From: Alistipes sp.
Lineage (GTDB): Bacteria > Bacteroidota > Bacteroidia > Bacteroidales > Rikenellaceae
Assembly: GCA_017937765.1 (NCBI GenBank)
Contig: JAGBCY010000013.1
Coordinates: 21,033-85,032 of the forward strand
Reading direction: 5' to 3'
Length of the DNA stretch: 64,000 nucleotides
How positions within the stretch are numbered: position 1 is the stretch's first letter; each line of letters begins with the position of its first letter. The notes under the pieces are model-generated. The model was not told where the DNA came from. It worked only from the letters and a program-made list of their open reading frames with translations, and searched no databases. The translations under genes were made by a program, and so were the position numbers. Below are positions 16,861-23,722 of the stretch, piece by piece.

Positions 16861-17583
16861 TTAAGCCAACGGACGGATGCGCACCTCGCACACGCCCTCG
16901 AGCATCTTGGCCAACGCCTCCACGTCGGTAGGCTCGTCGACCTGACCATAGTGGTAGGGGTAGTAGATCTGGGGCTTGAGTGCCTTGATGGCGGCTGTCG
17001 CCTGCTCGGGTGTCATCGTATATGGCTGATTTACACACACAAAGGCTATATCTATGTCGCGTAGTGCACGCTGCTCGTCGGTAGGTTCCGTGTCGCCCGA
17101 GAGGTATATGCGCACGGCGTTATCCAGAGTAACCACGTAGCCGCAGTCCTCCCTCTCCTTGGGGTGGAACTGGAGCTGGTGTTCCGAGGTATTGTAGGCC
17201 GCAACAGCCTCGACGCGTATATCCGTAAATGGCTCAGCCACAGCACCCGGAAGCATTGTGTAGCAGTCGCCAGCGAAACCCTCGGCCGAGGTCTTGTCCA
17301 GTAGAATGCGCGTATCCTCCTTGACCAAAGCATCTATGGCCGCCATATCGAAGTGGTCGTAGTGCGAGTGCGTAACGAGAATCATATCGGCCTTCGGTAG
17401 CGAGGCGTAGTCGGCATTACCCACAACGGGGTCGACATATATCATTCGTCCCTCGTACTCGATGGCCACTGATGCGTGGGCAAAGAACGTGAGACGTAGC
17501 GTGCGACCATTTATCACGAGCTCATCCACGGGATAGGTCGGCGCGGTGGGCTTGCCACCAAAAAGTTTCGAAAGTAGTGACAT
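16861..17583 (-). CDS. UlaG-like metallo-beta-lactamase-fold hydrolase
   Basis: The 240-residue protein has the metal-binding motif THSHYDHFD near residues 91-99, with further ligands in STSEH-type and YLSGDTEP segments and the final YPYHYGQVDEP histidine. The start LTFFAHASVAIEYEGRMIYVDPV matches the UlaG/YtnP-like branch (beta-lactamase superfamily 2), which hydrolyses lactones or phosphoesters. The substrate cannot be told. It lies 50 bases before comEC; because it is upstream, cytosolic and of the UlaG branch, I do not read it as the missing ComEC domain. It lies 11 bases after the alpha/beta hydrolase stop, so the two may be cotranscribed. Confidence 0.85.
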   Translation of the reverse strand: MSLLSKLFGGKPTAPTYPVDELVINGRTLRLTFFAHASVAIEYEGRMIYVDPVVGNADYASLPKADMILVTHSHYDHFDMAAIDALVKEDTRILLDKTSAEGFAGDCYTMLPGAVAEPFTDIRVEAVAAYNTSEHQLQFHPKEREDCGYVVTLDNAVRIYLSGDTEPTDEQRALRDIDIAFVCVNQPYTMTPEQATAAIKALKPQIYYPYHYGQVDEPTDVEALAKMLEGVCEVRIRPLA

Positions 17584-17594
17584 AGGTAAAGGTG

Positions 17595-18557
17595 TTATAG
17601 GTTATTTATAAATTGCGATATCCGCGAGGTAAGGCCCTCGGTAAGTGGTAGTTGCGAGTTTGTATAGACGCTTACGAGCTGCTCTATGCGGTCCGAGCTT
17701 GTGGCATCTTTTAGTACGTGGCTCATATTGTCGAACGTCGCGTGCTCGCCGTGCTCGGCCGAGGCCAAGAGGCGTTCGGCGTTATCCACCGACACCTGAA
17801 TATCGCGACCGCCCGAGATGATTAGCACGGGAATCTCGATCGCGGCAATAAGCTCCGCGGGGTCGGTCGTGAGGTAGCTCCTAAGGAATGGCTGCACCGT
17901 AGGGTGGAAGAGCGACAAGAGCTCCTTAGGTATGCGATCCTCGGGCACATCCTCGCCGCGCTTGAGACACTGGATGATGTTCGTTGCCGAGATCATAAGG
18001 CCCATATGTGAGGGCATAAGCTGGTCGGAGAGCTGGCGCATAAGTATCGTCTCCATCGAGTAACCCGCGGCCGAGAGCAGCACAAGGCCGTCGACCTCGA
18101 TGTCGTTACGCAGAGCGAGGTTGATGGCTACGAGGCCACCCTCGCTATGACCAGCCACAATAATCCTCTCGTAGCCCACATCGTGCAGATAATCAACGCA
18201 TAGCGCAGCATCGTCGATGAAGTCCTGAAATACCAAGTTCGGCACCTCATCAGCGGGATAGTGGCTGAGACCTATGGCGCGCTTATCGTAGCGCAGGACG
18301 GCAAAGCCCTCGCGTGTGAGCTCGTCGGAGAGCATCTTGAAAGCGTAGGTATTGAGGTTGAGCGCGGAGTTGCAGTTGCGGTCGGTAGGCCCCGAGCCCG
18401 CGATGATTAGCATGGCCGTAGAGGTGTCGCCCGCGGGCGTTGAGAGCGTGGCGGCGATATTGCCCCACGGAGCCTCGATTGTGAGCTCCTGCTCCTGGGC
18501 TCGACACACTGCGATTGTGGCAATGATAAGAATTGCTGATAGTATAAACCTTCTCAT
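17595..18557 (-). CDS. Exported alpha/beta hydrolase (serine esterase/aminopeptidase-like)
   Basis: The 320-residue protein begins with a cleavable signal peptide (cleavage plausible after CRAQ, residue 21). It has an oxyanion segment IIAGSGPTDRNCNSALN, the nucleophile elbow GHSEGG near residues 137-142, an acid candidate in ISGGRDIQV, and the histidine in NMSHVLKD. The catalytic triad is therefore complete. The family resembles the S33-type or BAAT-like hydrolases of Bacteroidetes that act on esters or peptides in the periplasm; the substrate is unknown. It sits directly downstream of xerD (gap 11 bases). Confidence 0.85.
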   Translation of the reverse strand: MRRFILSAILIIATIAVCRAQEQELTIEAPWGNIAATLSTPAGDTSTAMLIIAGSGPTDRNCNSALNLNTYAFKMLSDELTREGFAVLRYDKRAIGLSHYPADEVPNLVFQDFIDDAALCVDYLHDVGYERIIVAGHSEGGLVAINLALRNDIEVDGLVLLSAAGYSMETILMRQLSDQLMPSHMGLMISATNIIQCLKRGEDVPEDRIPKELLSLFHPTVQPFLRSYLTTDPAELIAAIEIPVLIISGGRDIQVSVDNAERLLASAEHGEHATFDNMSHVLKDATSSDRIEQLVSVYTNSQLPLTEGLTSRISQFINNL

Positions 18558-18568
18558 AACCAGTAAAC

Positions 18569-19474
18569 TTATAATTTTAGGTTTGCGAACGAATCCTCCA
18601 CCACGCCACGCAGATGCTTTCGGTCGAGGTGGGTGTACACCTCCGTGGTCGATATGCTCTCGTGGCCCAGTAGCTCCTGCACCTGACGTATGTTGGCACC
18701 GCCCTCGAGCATATGTGTGGCATAGGAGTGGCGCAACGTGTGGGGGCTTATCTGTTTGGGGATGCCGGCGAGTGCCGCAGCACGGCGTATGATGTTAAAG
18801 ACCATAACGCGAGTGAGGGGCTCGCCGCGGTTGTTCAGAAAGAGCGTGGCCTCGGCACTATGCTTCGGACGGCGATGCTCCATATAGAGCTGTATCTTGT
18901 CGCGCGCAGCCGAGCCTACGGGTACCATACGTTGCTTGTCGCCCTTACCCACGACGCGCACGTAGCCCTCGCCAAAGAATAGGTTGTCGATGCGCAGGGC
19001 CGTGAGCTCCGACACGCGCAACCCCGTGGAGTAGAGCACTTCGACGATGGCACTATCTCGGCACCCTTTGGCGGTCGTTAGGTCGAAGGTGCGAAGCATA
19101 GCATCCACCTCCTCGATGGTGAGCACGTCGGGTAGCAGACGCTCGGCCTTCGGGGCATCGACCCTATCGGTGGGCAACTGCTCGATGCGGTCGCCGAGGA
19201 GCAGGAAGTTGAAGAAGCTCTTGATGCCGCTCAGACGTCGTGCCTGCGACGCGCCGCTACGACCCTCCGTGTAGAGCCACGCCATATACCGCTCGATCAT
19301 TGTGCTCTCGACCTTCTCGGGGGTGACGGCCCAATGATGGAGTATGAAGTGCATAAACTCGTTGAAATCACGCGCATAGGCATCCACCGTATTTGCCGCG
19401 AGACGCTTCTCGGTCTTTATATAGCGCAGGTACTCGACCCTAACTTTCTCCCACTTCTTTGCAATATCTGCCAT
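18569..19474 (-). CDS. xerD: Site-specific tyrosine recombinase, XerC/XerD family
   Basis: The protein of about 301 residues has an N-terminal SAM-like DNA-binding domain (YLRYIKTEKRLAANTVDAY). The C-terminal catalytic domain has all active-site residues: Arg in TGLRVSEL, Lys in GKGDKQRMVP, the HTLRHSYATHM box, His in LLGHESISTTEVYTH and the tyrosine in that last segment. Xer recombinases resolve chromosome dimers at dif during division. The frame also has a TTG start at 19486, but the ATG at 19474 (MADIAKK) is preferred. No second Xer gene is present here, so XerC versus XerD cannot be settled with certainty. Confidence 0.93.
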   Translation of the reverse strand: MADIAKKWEKVRVEYLRYIKTEKRLAANTVDAYARDFNEFMHFILHHWAVTPEKVESTMIERYMAWLYTEGRSGASQARRLSGIKSFFNFLLLGDRIEQLPTDRVDAPKAERLLPDVLTIEEVDAMLRTFDLTTAKGCRDSAIVEVLYSTGLRVSELTALRIDNLFFGEGYVRVVGKGDKQRMVPVGSAARDKIQLYMEHRRPKHSAEATLFLNNRGEPLTRVMVFNIIRRAAALAGIPKQISPHTLRHSYATHMLEGGANIRQVQELLGHESISTTEVYTHLDRKHLRGVVEDSFANLKL

Positions 19475-19502
19475 ACAAATATTCAATTATACACATATAA
19501 TG

Positions 19503-19548
19503 CGTATCTTTGCGTAAAGATACGAAAATTATTTTACATAATATCAAA
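19503..19548. promoter_or_regulatory. Palindromic divergent promoter between xerD and prmA
   Basis: The 22-base near-perfect palindrome at 19503-19524 has 9-base arms around a GCGT centre. It contains TATCTTTG on the plus strand (19505-19512, for prmA) and TATCTTTA on the minus strand (19522-19515, for xerD). The minus promoter also has TTTG at 19548-19545 with a 22-base spacer. I found no good plus-strand -33 box. Confidence 0.65.
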
Positions 19549-19569
19549 ACGGGAGAATAAAATCTACTT

Positions 19570-20412
19570 ATGAAGAGATATATAGAACTGTGCGTCGGTT
19601 GTGCCGATGCGGAGATGGCCGACATCGTCGTGGCCTTCCTGTCGGATTATCCGTTCGAGACCTTCGATACGGTGGAGAGTGCTGCGGGTGTGGCGGTCAA
19701 GGCCTATATTCTTGCGGATGTGTGGAGCGAGTGCAGGGCCGAGGCTCTTGCTGCCATCGAGGATTACGGCTCGGTATTTTCCGAGATAGATATCGAGGAT
19801 CGCAACTGGAACGAACGCTGGGAGCGCGAGAGCTTCGAACGTGTTGATATCGACGGTGTTATCCTTATCCGCTCGGAGTTCCACGAGCCTCCCACAAGCT
19901 CCGATGTTGTCGACATTGTCGTTGCGCCGAGTATGTCGTTTGGCTCGGGCCACCACCACACGACACGTATGATGTGTCGCCTGATACACTCGCTGCGTCC
20001 TGCTGGCGAGGTGCTCGACGTGGGTTGTGGCACGGGCGTACTCTCGGTTGCTGCGCTTAAGTGTGGTGCAGTGCGAGCTACGGCTGTGGATATAGACCCG
20101 TGGTCGGTCGAAAGTGCCCGCCGTGCCGCGGAGCTTAACAATCTCGGCGAGCGATTGGAGGTGGTGCTTGGCACTGTCGAGCAGGTAGAGGGGCGCACCT
20201 ACGATATGGTCGTGGCAAACATCAACCGCAATATAATCCTCAACGACTTGGACCGCTATGTTGCAGCCCTGCGTTACGGAGGTAGCCTCCTTGTGAGTGG
20301 CTTTCTCGAGGATGATGCGCCGATCGTTGAGCGCGCTATGGCTGAGCACGGCCTAAAGTTCGTCGAACGTAAGGAGGAGAATGGCTGGATTGCCGAGGCC
20401 TTTGTTAAATAG
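19570..20412 (+). CDS. prmA: Ribosomal protein L11 methyltransferase
   Basis: The 280-residue protein trimethylates lysines and the N-terminus of ribosomal protein L11. It has the short N-terminal substrate-binding domain (about 1-70), the linker RNWNERWERESFE and the PrmA signature PSMSFGSGHHHTTRMM near residues 117-132. The SAM motif is VLDVGCGTGVLSVAA and motif IV is MVVANINRNII (NIN instead of the more usual NIL). Length is typical for Bacteroidetes. A TATCTTTG box lies about 58 bases upstream. The following WbqC-like gene starts 17 bases after the stop. Confidence 0.95.
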   Translation: MKRYIELCVGCADAEMADIVVAFLSDYPFETFDTVESAAGVAVKAYILADVWSECRAEALAAIEDYGSVFSEIDIEDRNWNERWERESFERVDIDGVILIRSEFHEPPTSSDVVDIVVAPSMSFGSGHHHTTRMMCRLIHSLRPAGEVLDVGCGTGVLSVAALKCGAVRATAVDIDPWSVESARRAAELNNLGERLEVVLGTVEQVEGRTYDMVVANINRNIILNDLDRYVAALRYGGSLLVSGFLEDDAPIVERAMAEHGLKFVERKEENGWIAEAFVK

Positions 20413-20428
20413 TGATTCACAGAATGTT

Positions 20429-21031
20429 ATGATTATCCTTCCATCGGTATATTATGGCTCTACGGAGTACTGGGCAGCCCTTGTGCAGGGTGGCTCGGAT
20501 GTCGTTGTCGACCTCGGTGAGCACTACGTAAAACGCTCCGAGCGCAACCGCACGGAGATAATGACCTCGGGCGGCGTTATGCAGCTCTCGGTGCAGCTTG
20601 CCCACGCCAACCGCCCACGCCAGCCTATCGGCTCGATGCGTGTCGATTACTCGAAGCGTTGGCAGCACCAGCACCTCGTGGCTATGGAGTCGGCCTACCG
20701 CTCGTCGCCTTACTACGACTACTACGCCGACCGCTTCGCGCCACTGTATGAGCGCGAGTGGGAGCGGCTCGTGGAGCTGAATATGGCTATTATGGAGCGC
20801 GTGTGTGCGATCTTGAAGGTGCCCGTGCCGCGCACGTCGGCGAGCTACGTCGAGGCTGCGGCCGACGACCTCGACCTGCGCCCGAAGCGCACCGAGCAGG
20901 TCTATCAGCTTGAGCCCTACGTTCAGGTCTTTAGCGATAGGATGGAGTTCGTGCCGCGCCTCTCGATCTATGACCTCATTATGTGCGAGGGCCCCGAGGC
21001 TGTTGGCTACCTCCGCCGTGCTAAGCGGTAG
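20429..21031 (+). CDS. WbqC-like family protein
   Basis: The product is about 200 residues if started at the ATG at 20429 (MIILPSVYYGSTEYWAALV). A longer reading from 20381 would overlap prmA and adds residues unlike the family, so it is not preferred. The conserved start LPSxYYGxTEYW, the HYxKRSxRNR segment and the LSIYDLIMCEGPEA ending fit the WbqC family, first noted in O-antigen gene clusters; its biochemical role is still not established. It probably shares the prmA transcript. A weak hairpin follows at 21098-21135. Confidence 0.85.
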   Translation: MIILPSVYYGSTEYWAALVQGGSDVVVDLGEHYVKRSERNRTEIMTSGGVMQLSVQLAHANRPRQPIGSMRVDYSKRWQHQHLVAMESAYRSSPYYDYYADRFAPLYEREWERLVELNMAIMERVCAILKVPVPRTSASYVEAAADDLDLRPKRTEQVYQLEPYVQVFSDRMEFVPRLSIYDLIMCEGPEAVGYLRRAKR

Positions 21032-21097
21032 GGCGGGAGACTATTATACGACACAACAGCTGTAGACTATATCCAGATCCCATAGATTAAGCGAACG

Positions 21098-21135
21098 TAG
21101 CGCGAGTACCATTCGATACCCGCGCTAAACTTTTT
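21098..21135 (+). terminator. Probable terminator after the WbqC-like gene
   Basis: TAGCGCG at 21098-21104 pairs with CGCGCTA at 21121-21127, with a partly self-pairing 16-base loop, followed by AACTTTTT. It is a modest stem in a convergent gap. Confidence 0.5.
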
Positions 21136-21154
21136 AGGCTACTACGCCCCGCGA

Positions 21155-22933
21155 TTACTCCTCCTCGAAGATATAATTCTTGTATGCACTCCAGTAATAT
21201 TTTGCCTTATACGCATTTATAATGCTATCATCATCTGATGCAGGGACATATATCTTGCGGTCAGAAGCATTGCCAGAGAACATACCGACACCTCCTGCTG
21301 GCGGTGTTGTTCGCTTGCAATATACTGTTTTAAGGCTGTCGCAATCACTGAATGCCCACTCTCCAATCGTAGTTACGCTATCGGGAATAGTCACACTTGT
21401 AAGGCTGTCGCAATTATTGAATGCATCCTCTCCAATCGTCGTTACGCTATCGGGAATAGTCACACTTGCAAGGCTGGTGCAATCTTCGAATGCCCCATAT
21501 CCAATCGTCGTTACGCTATCGGGGATAGTATATTGCGTAGCACCACAACCCAAAGCAAAAGCATTTAGCACGCCATCAATAATCAAACAACGACCACCAT
21601 CAGCTGCAAATTTACCCTTAAACTCTTTAAGGCTGTCGCAAACACTGAATGCATAATTTCCAATCGTCATTACGCTATCGGGAATAGTCACACTTGTAAG
21701 GCTGGTGCATTTATAGAATGCCTCATATCCAATCGTCGTTACGCTATCGGGGATAGTCACACTTGTAAGGCTGCTGCATTTATAGAATGCCTGCATTCCA
21801 ATCGTTGTTACGCTATCAGGGATAGTCACACTTGTAAGGCTGGTACAATCTTGGAATGCAGAAAATCCAATCTCTTTTATATCTTTATCAAAAGTAATTA
21901 TCCAGCACTCCTTCTCTGCATCGTAGAGATTAGAGATAATATTAGCTCCGAAAAAATCTGTTTTATATGGTTTCGTTGCATATGTTGTACTACCATTGGT
22001 GTACCATATCTCATTATTGGCAGGTTTTGTTGCCTTAAGTTCAACCTCAAACGCCGTCATCGGCTGGATATGGTTGCGCTCGATGGTGAGGGCCTTGTTC
22101 GTGGACTTGGTCATAATGTGTCCATCCATCGCCTCAATCTCTACCGTAAAGCCAGCCTCGAAGGTCTGCGGCGGAAGAGCGATATAGAATGCCGTGGCCT
22201 CAGCACCGAGCTCCACGCCCGTGCCGCAGTTGAGTGTTACCTCCTTGAGGATGGTATCCTCGAAGATAAGGCCGCCACCCGCGCCGCCAACATCGCCATC
22301 GTCGCTACCGCCCATTGCCGAGGCGAGCGTTGCCGTAGCATCCGAAGTGTTGATATACAACTCGCCAGCCACCTGCTCGCCATTGTTGCCGCGCAAGGTG
22401 ATAGAGCGAACCTTCTCGCCCTCGCCCGTAAGCTGCAACTTAAGCCAGCCGCATACGCTCTTGAGCGATATCTGGTTATACTCACCCGACGATACAAGGA
22501 TATTGCCATCCACGCCGTAGCTATCCTCAAGGTAGGTCTGCACGGCGGGCAGCGATGCCTGCACGTTGTAGGTCTCGGTGTTGAAGTAGTAGCTCGCGTT
22601 ATAGGGGTAGACCACCACCACACGCGTAGTCGGGGTCGTTGCCGTGCCTGCATCCACGCGCGTAAGCTCGCCCACGCGCGCGCCCGTCTGGCCCGTGTAC
22701 TGCCACTTCTGGTTGGCATCCGAGCGGTAGAACACCGACACAAGGTCGCCCTCGGTCCATACCGTACGGAGCTCGTCGTTTAGTTGGATGCGCGTGTCGT
22801 CATCCTCGAAACTCGCAATAAGGGTCTCGGGAGCCTCGTCCGTAGGCTTCGTGCCCGATACCTCATTTAATCCATCCTCAGCACAGGCCGTAAGCATCAC
22901 CACGGCCATAGCCCAAAGCAAAAAATGTCTCAT
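21155..22933 (-). CDS. Lipoprotein: fimbrillin-like N-terminal module plus BspA-like LRR domain
   Basis: The 592-residue protein has a lipobox MLTAC (Cys 17). Residues about 45-300 form a fimbrillin-like module (LVSVFYRS, VVVVYPYNASYYF, SITLRGNNGEQVAG, IERNHIQPMTAF) whose landmarks match the first 280 residues of the amylase at 39407-42814. Residues 306-355 carry a linker (NNEIWYTNGSTT, then FGANIISNLYDAEKECW) almost identical to one in the kinase at 29761-31569. Residues about 352-545 are 23-residue LRR_5 repeats (SLTSVTIPDSVTTIG), and the tail is a typical BspA cap. Such proteins are surface-exposed adhesin-like; the ligand is unknown. It is preceded by a 41-residue peptide gene. Confidence 0.88.
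   Translation of the reverse strand: MRHFLLWAMAVVMLTACAEDGLNEVSGTKPTDEAPETLIASFEDDDTRIQLNDELRTVWTEGDLVSVFYRSDANQKWQYTGQTGARVGELTRVDAGTATTPTTRVVVVYPYNASYYFNTETYNVQASLPAVQTYLEDSYGVDGNILVSSGEYNQISLKSVCGWLKLQLTGEGEKVRSITLRGNNGEQVAGELYINTSDATATLASAMGGSDDGDVGGAGGGLIFEDTILKEVTLNCGTGVELGAEATAFYIALPPQTFEAGFTVEIEAMDGHIMTKSTNKALTIERNHIQPMTAFEVELKATKPANNEIWYTNGSTTYATKPYKTDFFGANIISNLYDAEKECWIITFDKDIKEIGFSAFQDCTSLTSVTIPDSVTTIGMQAFYKCSSLTSVTIPDSVTTIGYEAFYKCTSLTSVTIPDSVMTIGNYAFSVCDSLKEFKGKFAADGGRCLIIDGVLNAFALGCGATQYTIPDSVTTIGYGAFEDCTSLASVTIPDSVTTIGEDAFNNCDSLTSVTIPDSVTTIGEWAFSDCDSLKTVYCKRTTPPAGGVGMFSGNASDRKIYVPASDDDSIINAYKAKYYWSAYKNYIFEEE
21335..21870 (-). repeat. 69-bp tandem LRR-coding repeats
   Basis: Copies of a 69-bp unit coding for SLTSVTIPDSVTTIGxxAFxxC recur at exact 69-base phase (for example the CGGGAATAG box at 21382 and 21451, and again near 21520). 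The array is interrupted by one divergent stretch at about 21535-21650. The copies are close enough in DNA to recombine. Confidence 0.8.
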
Positions 22934-22952
22934 AATAAGCTATTTAATTCTG

Positions 22953-23078
22953 TTACCAATCCATCTCGGGATTCTCCTCGGGGTTCTCGATAGAGCCCGA
23001 AAAGCCCTGCTCGAGGGCTACCTCCACAATCTCAATCTCAGGAGCGGTGTACTGCTCCTCGCTCTTAAAACTCATCAT
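22953..23078 (-). CDS. 41-residue peptide, acidic, ends in Trp
   Basis: A short ORF on the minus strand reads from ATG at 23078 (a second ATG follows at 23075) to TAA at 22953-22955. The product starts MMSFKSEEQYTAPEIEIVE, continues VALEQGFSGSIENPEENPE and ends MDW. A GGAGA ribosome-binding site lies just upstream. The pattern of a PEIEIVEVxxEQGF core and an acidic Pro/Glu-rich tail resembles small peptides I recall beside fimbrillin-like lipoproteins in other Bacteroidales, but no function is known to me. It ends 20 bases before the LRR lipoprotein start and is likely cotranscribed with it. Confidence 0.6.
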   Translation of the reverse strand: MMSFKSEEQYTAPEIEIVEVALEQGFSGSIENPEENPEMDW

Positions 23079-23121
23079 TCTCCGTTTTTAATATACCTAT
23101 ATAAATAATACATTCTCGAGC

Positions 23122-23718
23122 CTATGCCTCGAACTTCTCGCCCATAAACCAGCGCGGCAGGTTGCAACCGATATAGTTGCCCACTATCGCCCACCACCAC
23201 GCGCCGAGCATAGCCCACTCGGCACGACCGAAGAGTAGTGCTGCGCCATAGTAGAAGGCATCGGCAACGCAGTGCGGCAGGCCACACATAATAAACACGG
23301 GCACTCCAAAGAGCAGCGGCAGGTAGTGACCTCGGCGTGCGCCATAGACCGCGAGGGTCATAATCATACCCGTGCCGATGCTCGTCACCACGAGTCCGTG
23401 CCACGACGCCGCGAGGCGTGCCGTGAGGATGGCATCGAGGTTGGCGTGTAGCGTGTCAGTTGCCACGTACGTCGCGATGTATGCCGCGGCGAGACAGCCG
23501 AGTGCGTTACCCAAGAGCATAGGCACCAGTCGCCACGACTCCTTGTAGGGCAGATATCCCGACTTACCCGTATAGAGCTGTGCGCCGCACATAACCACCG
23601 ACAACAGACCGAAGGCAAAGAGTACAGCTCCTACCAGGCCACCAACGCGCAGGTAGACCAAGCCGGCAATGCCGATCATAAGACCGGCATATACCGACAT
23701 AGAGATAAAGTGCTTCAT
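23122..23718 (-). CDS. Formate/nitrite transporter (FNT)-like membrane channel, short form
   Basis: The protein is about 198 residues with the ATG at 23718 (MKHFISMSVYAG); the upstream extension in the same frame runs into leuS and is rejected. About six hydrophobic segments are visible. FNT-like landmarks are VMCGAQLYTGKSGY, the half-helix FIMCGLPHCVADAFYY (FNT proteins have a GxEHxxANMF-like element there) and AIVGNYIGCNLPRWF. FNT pentamers pass formate, nitrite or related anions. At about 200 residues it is shorter than the usual 260-280. It starts 4 bases after the leuS stop. Confidence 0.7.
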   Translation of the reverse strand: MKHFISMSVYAGLMIGIAGLVYLRVGGLVGAVLFAFGLLSVVMCGAQLYTGKSGYLPYKESWRLVPMLLGNALGCLAAAYIATYVATDTLHANLDAILTARLAASWHGLVVTSIGTGMIMTLAVYGARRGHYLPLLFGVPVFIMCGLPHCVADAFYYGAALLFGRAEWAMLGAWWWAIVGNYIGCNLPRWFMGEKFEA

Positions 23719-23722
23719 ACTC

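Noticed and set aside
16861-17583. Separate ComEC hydrolase domain
   Set aside because: The gene is upstream of comEC, belongs to the UlaG-like branch and lacks any membrane or secretion signal, so it is not the detached C-terminal domain.
20381-20428. Upstream start for the WbqC-like protein
   Set aside because: The extra 16 residues overlap prmA and do not resemble the family; the ATG at 20429 begins the conserved LPSVYYG start.
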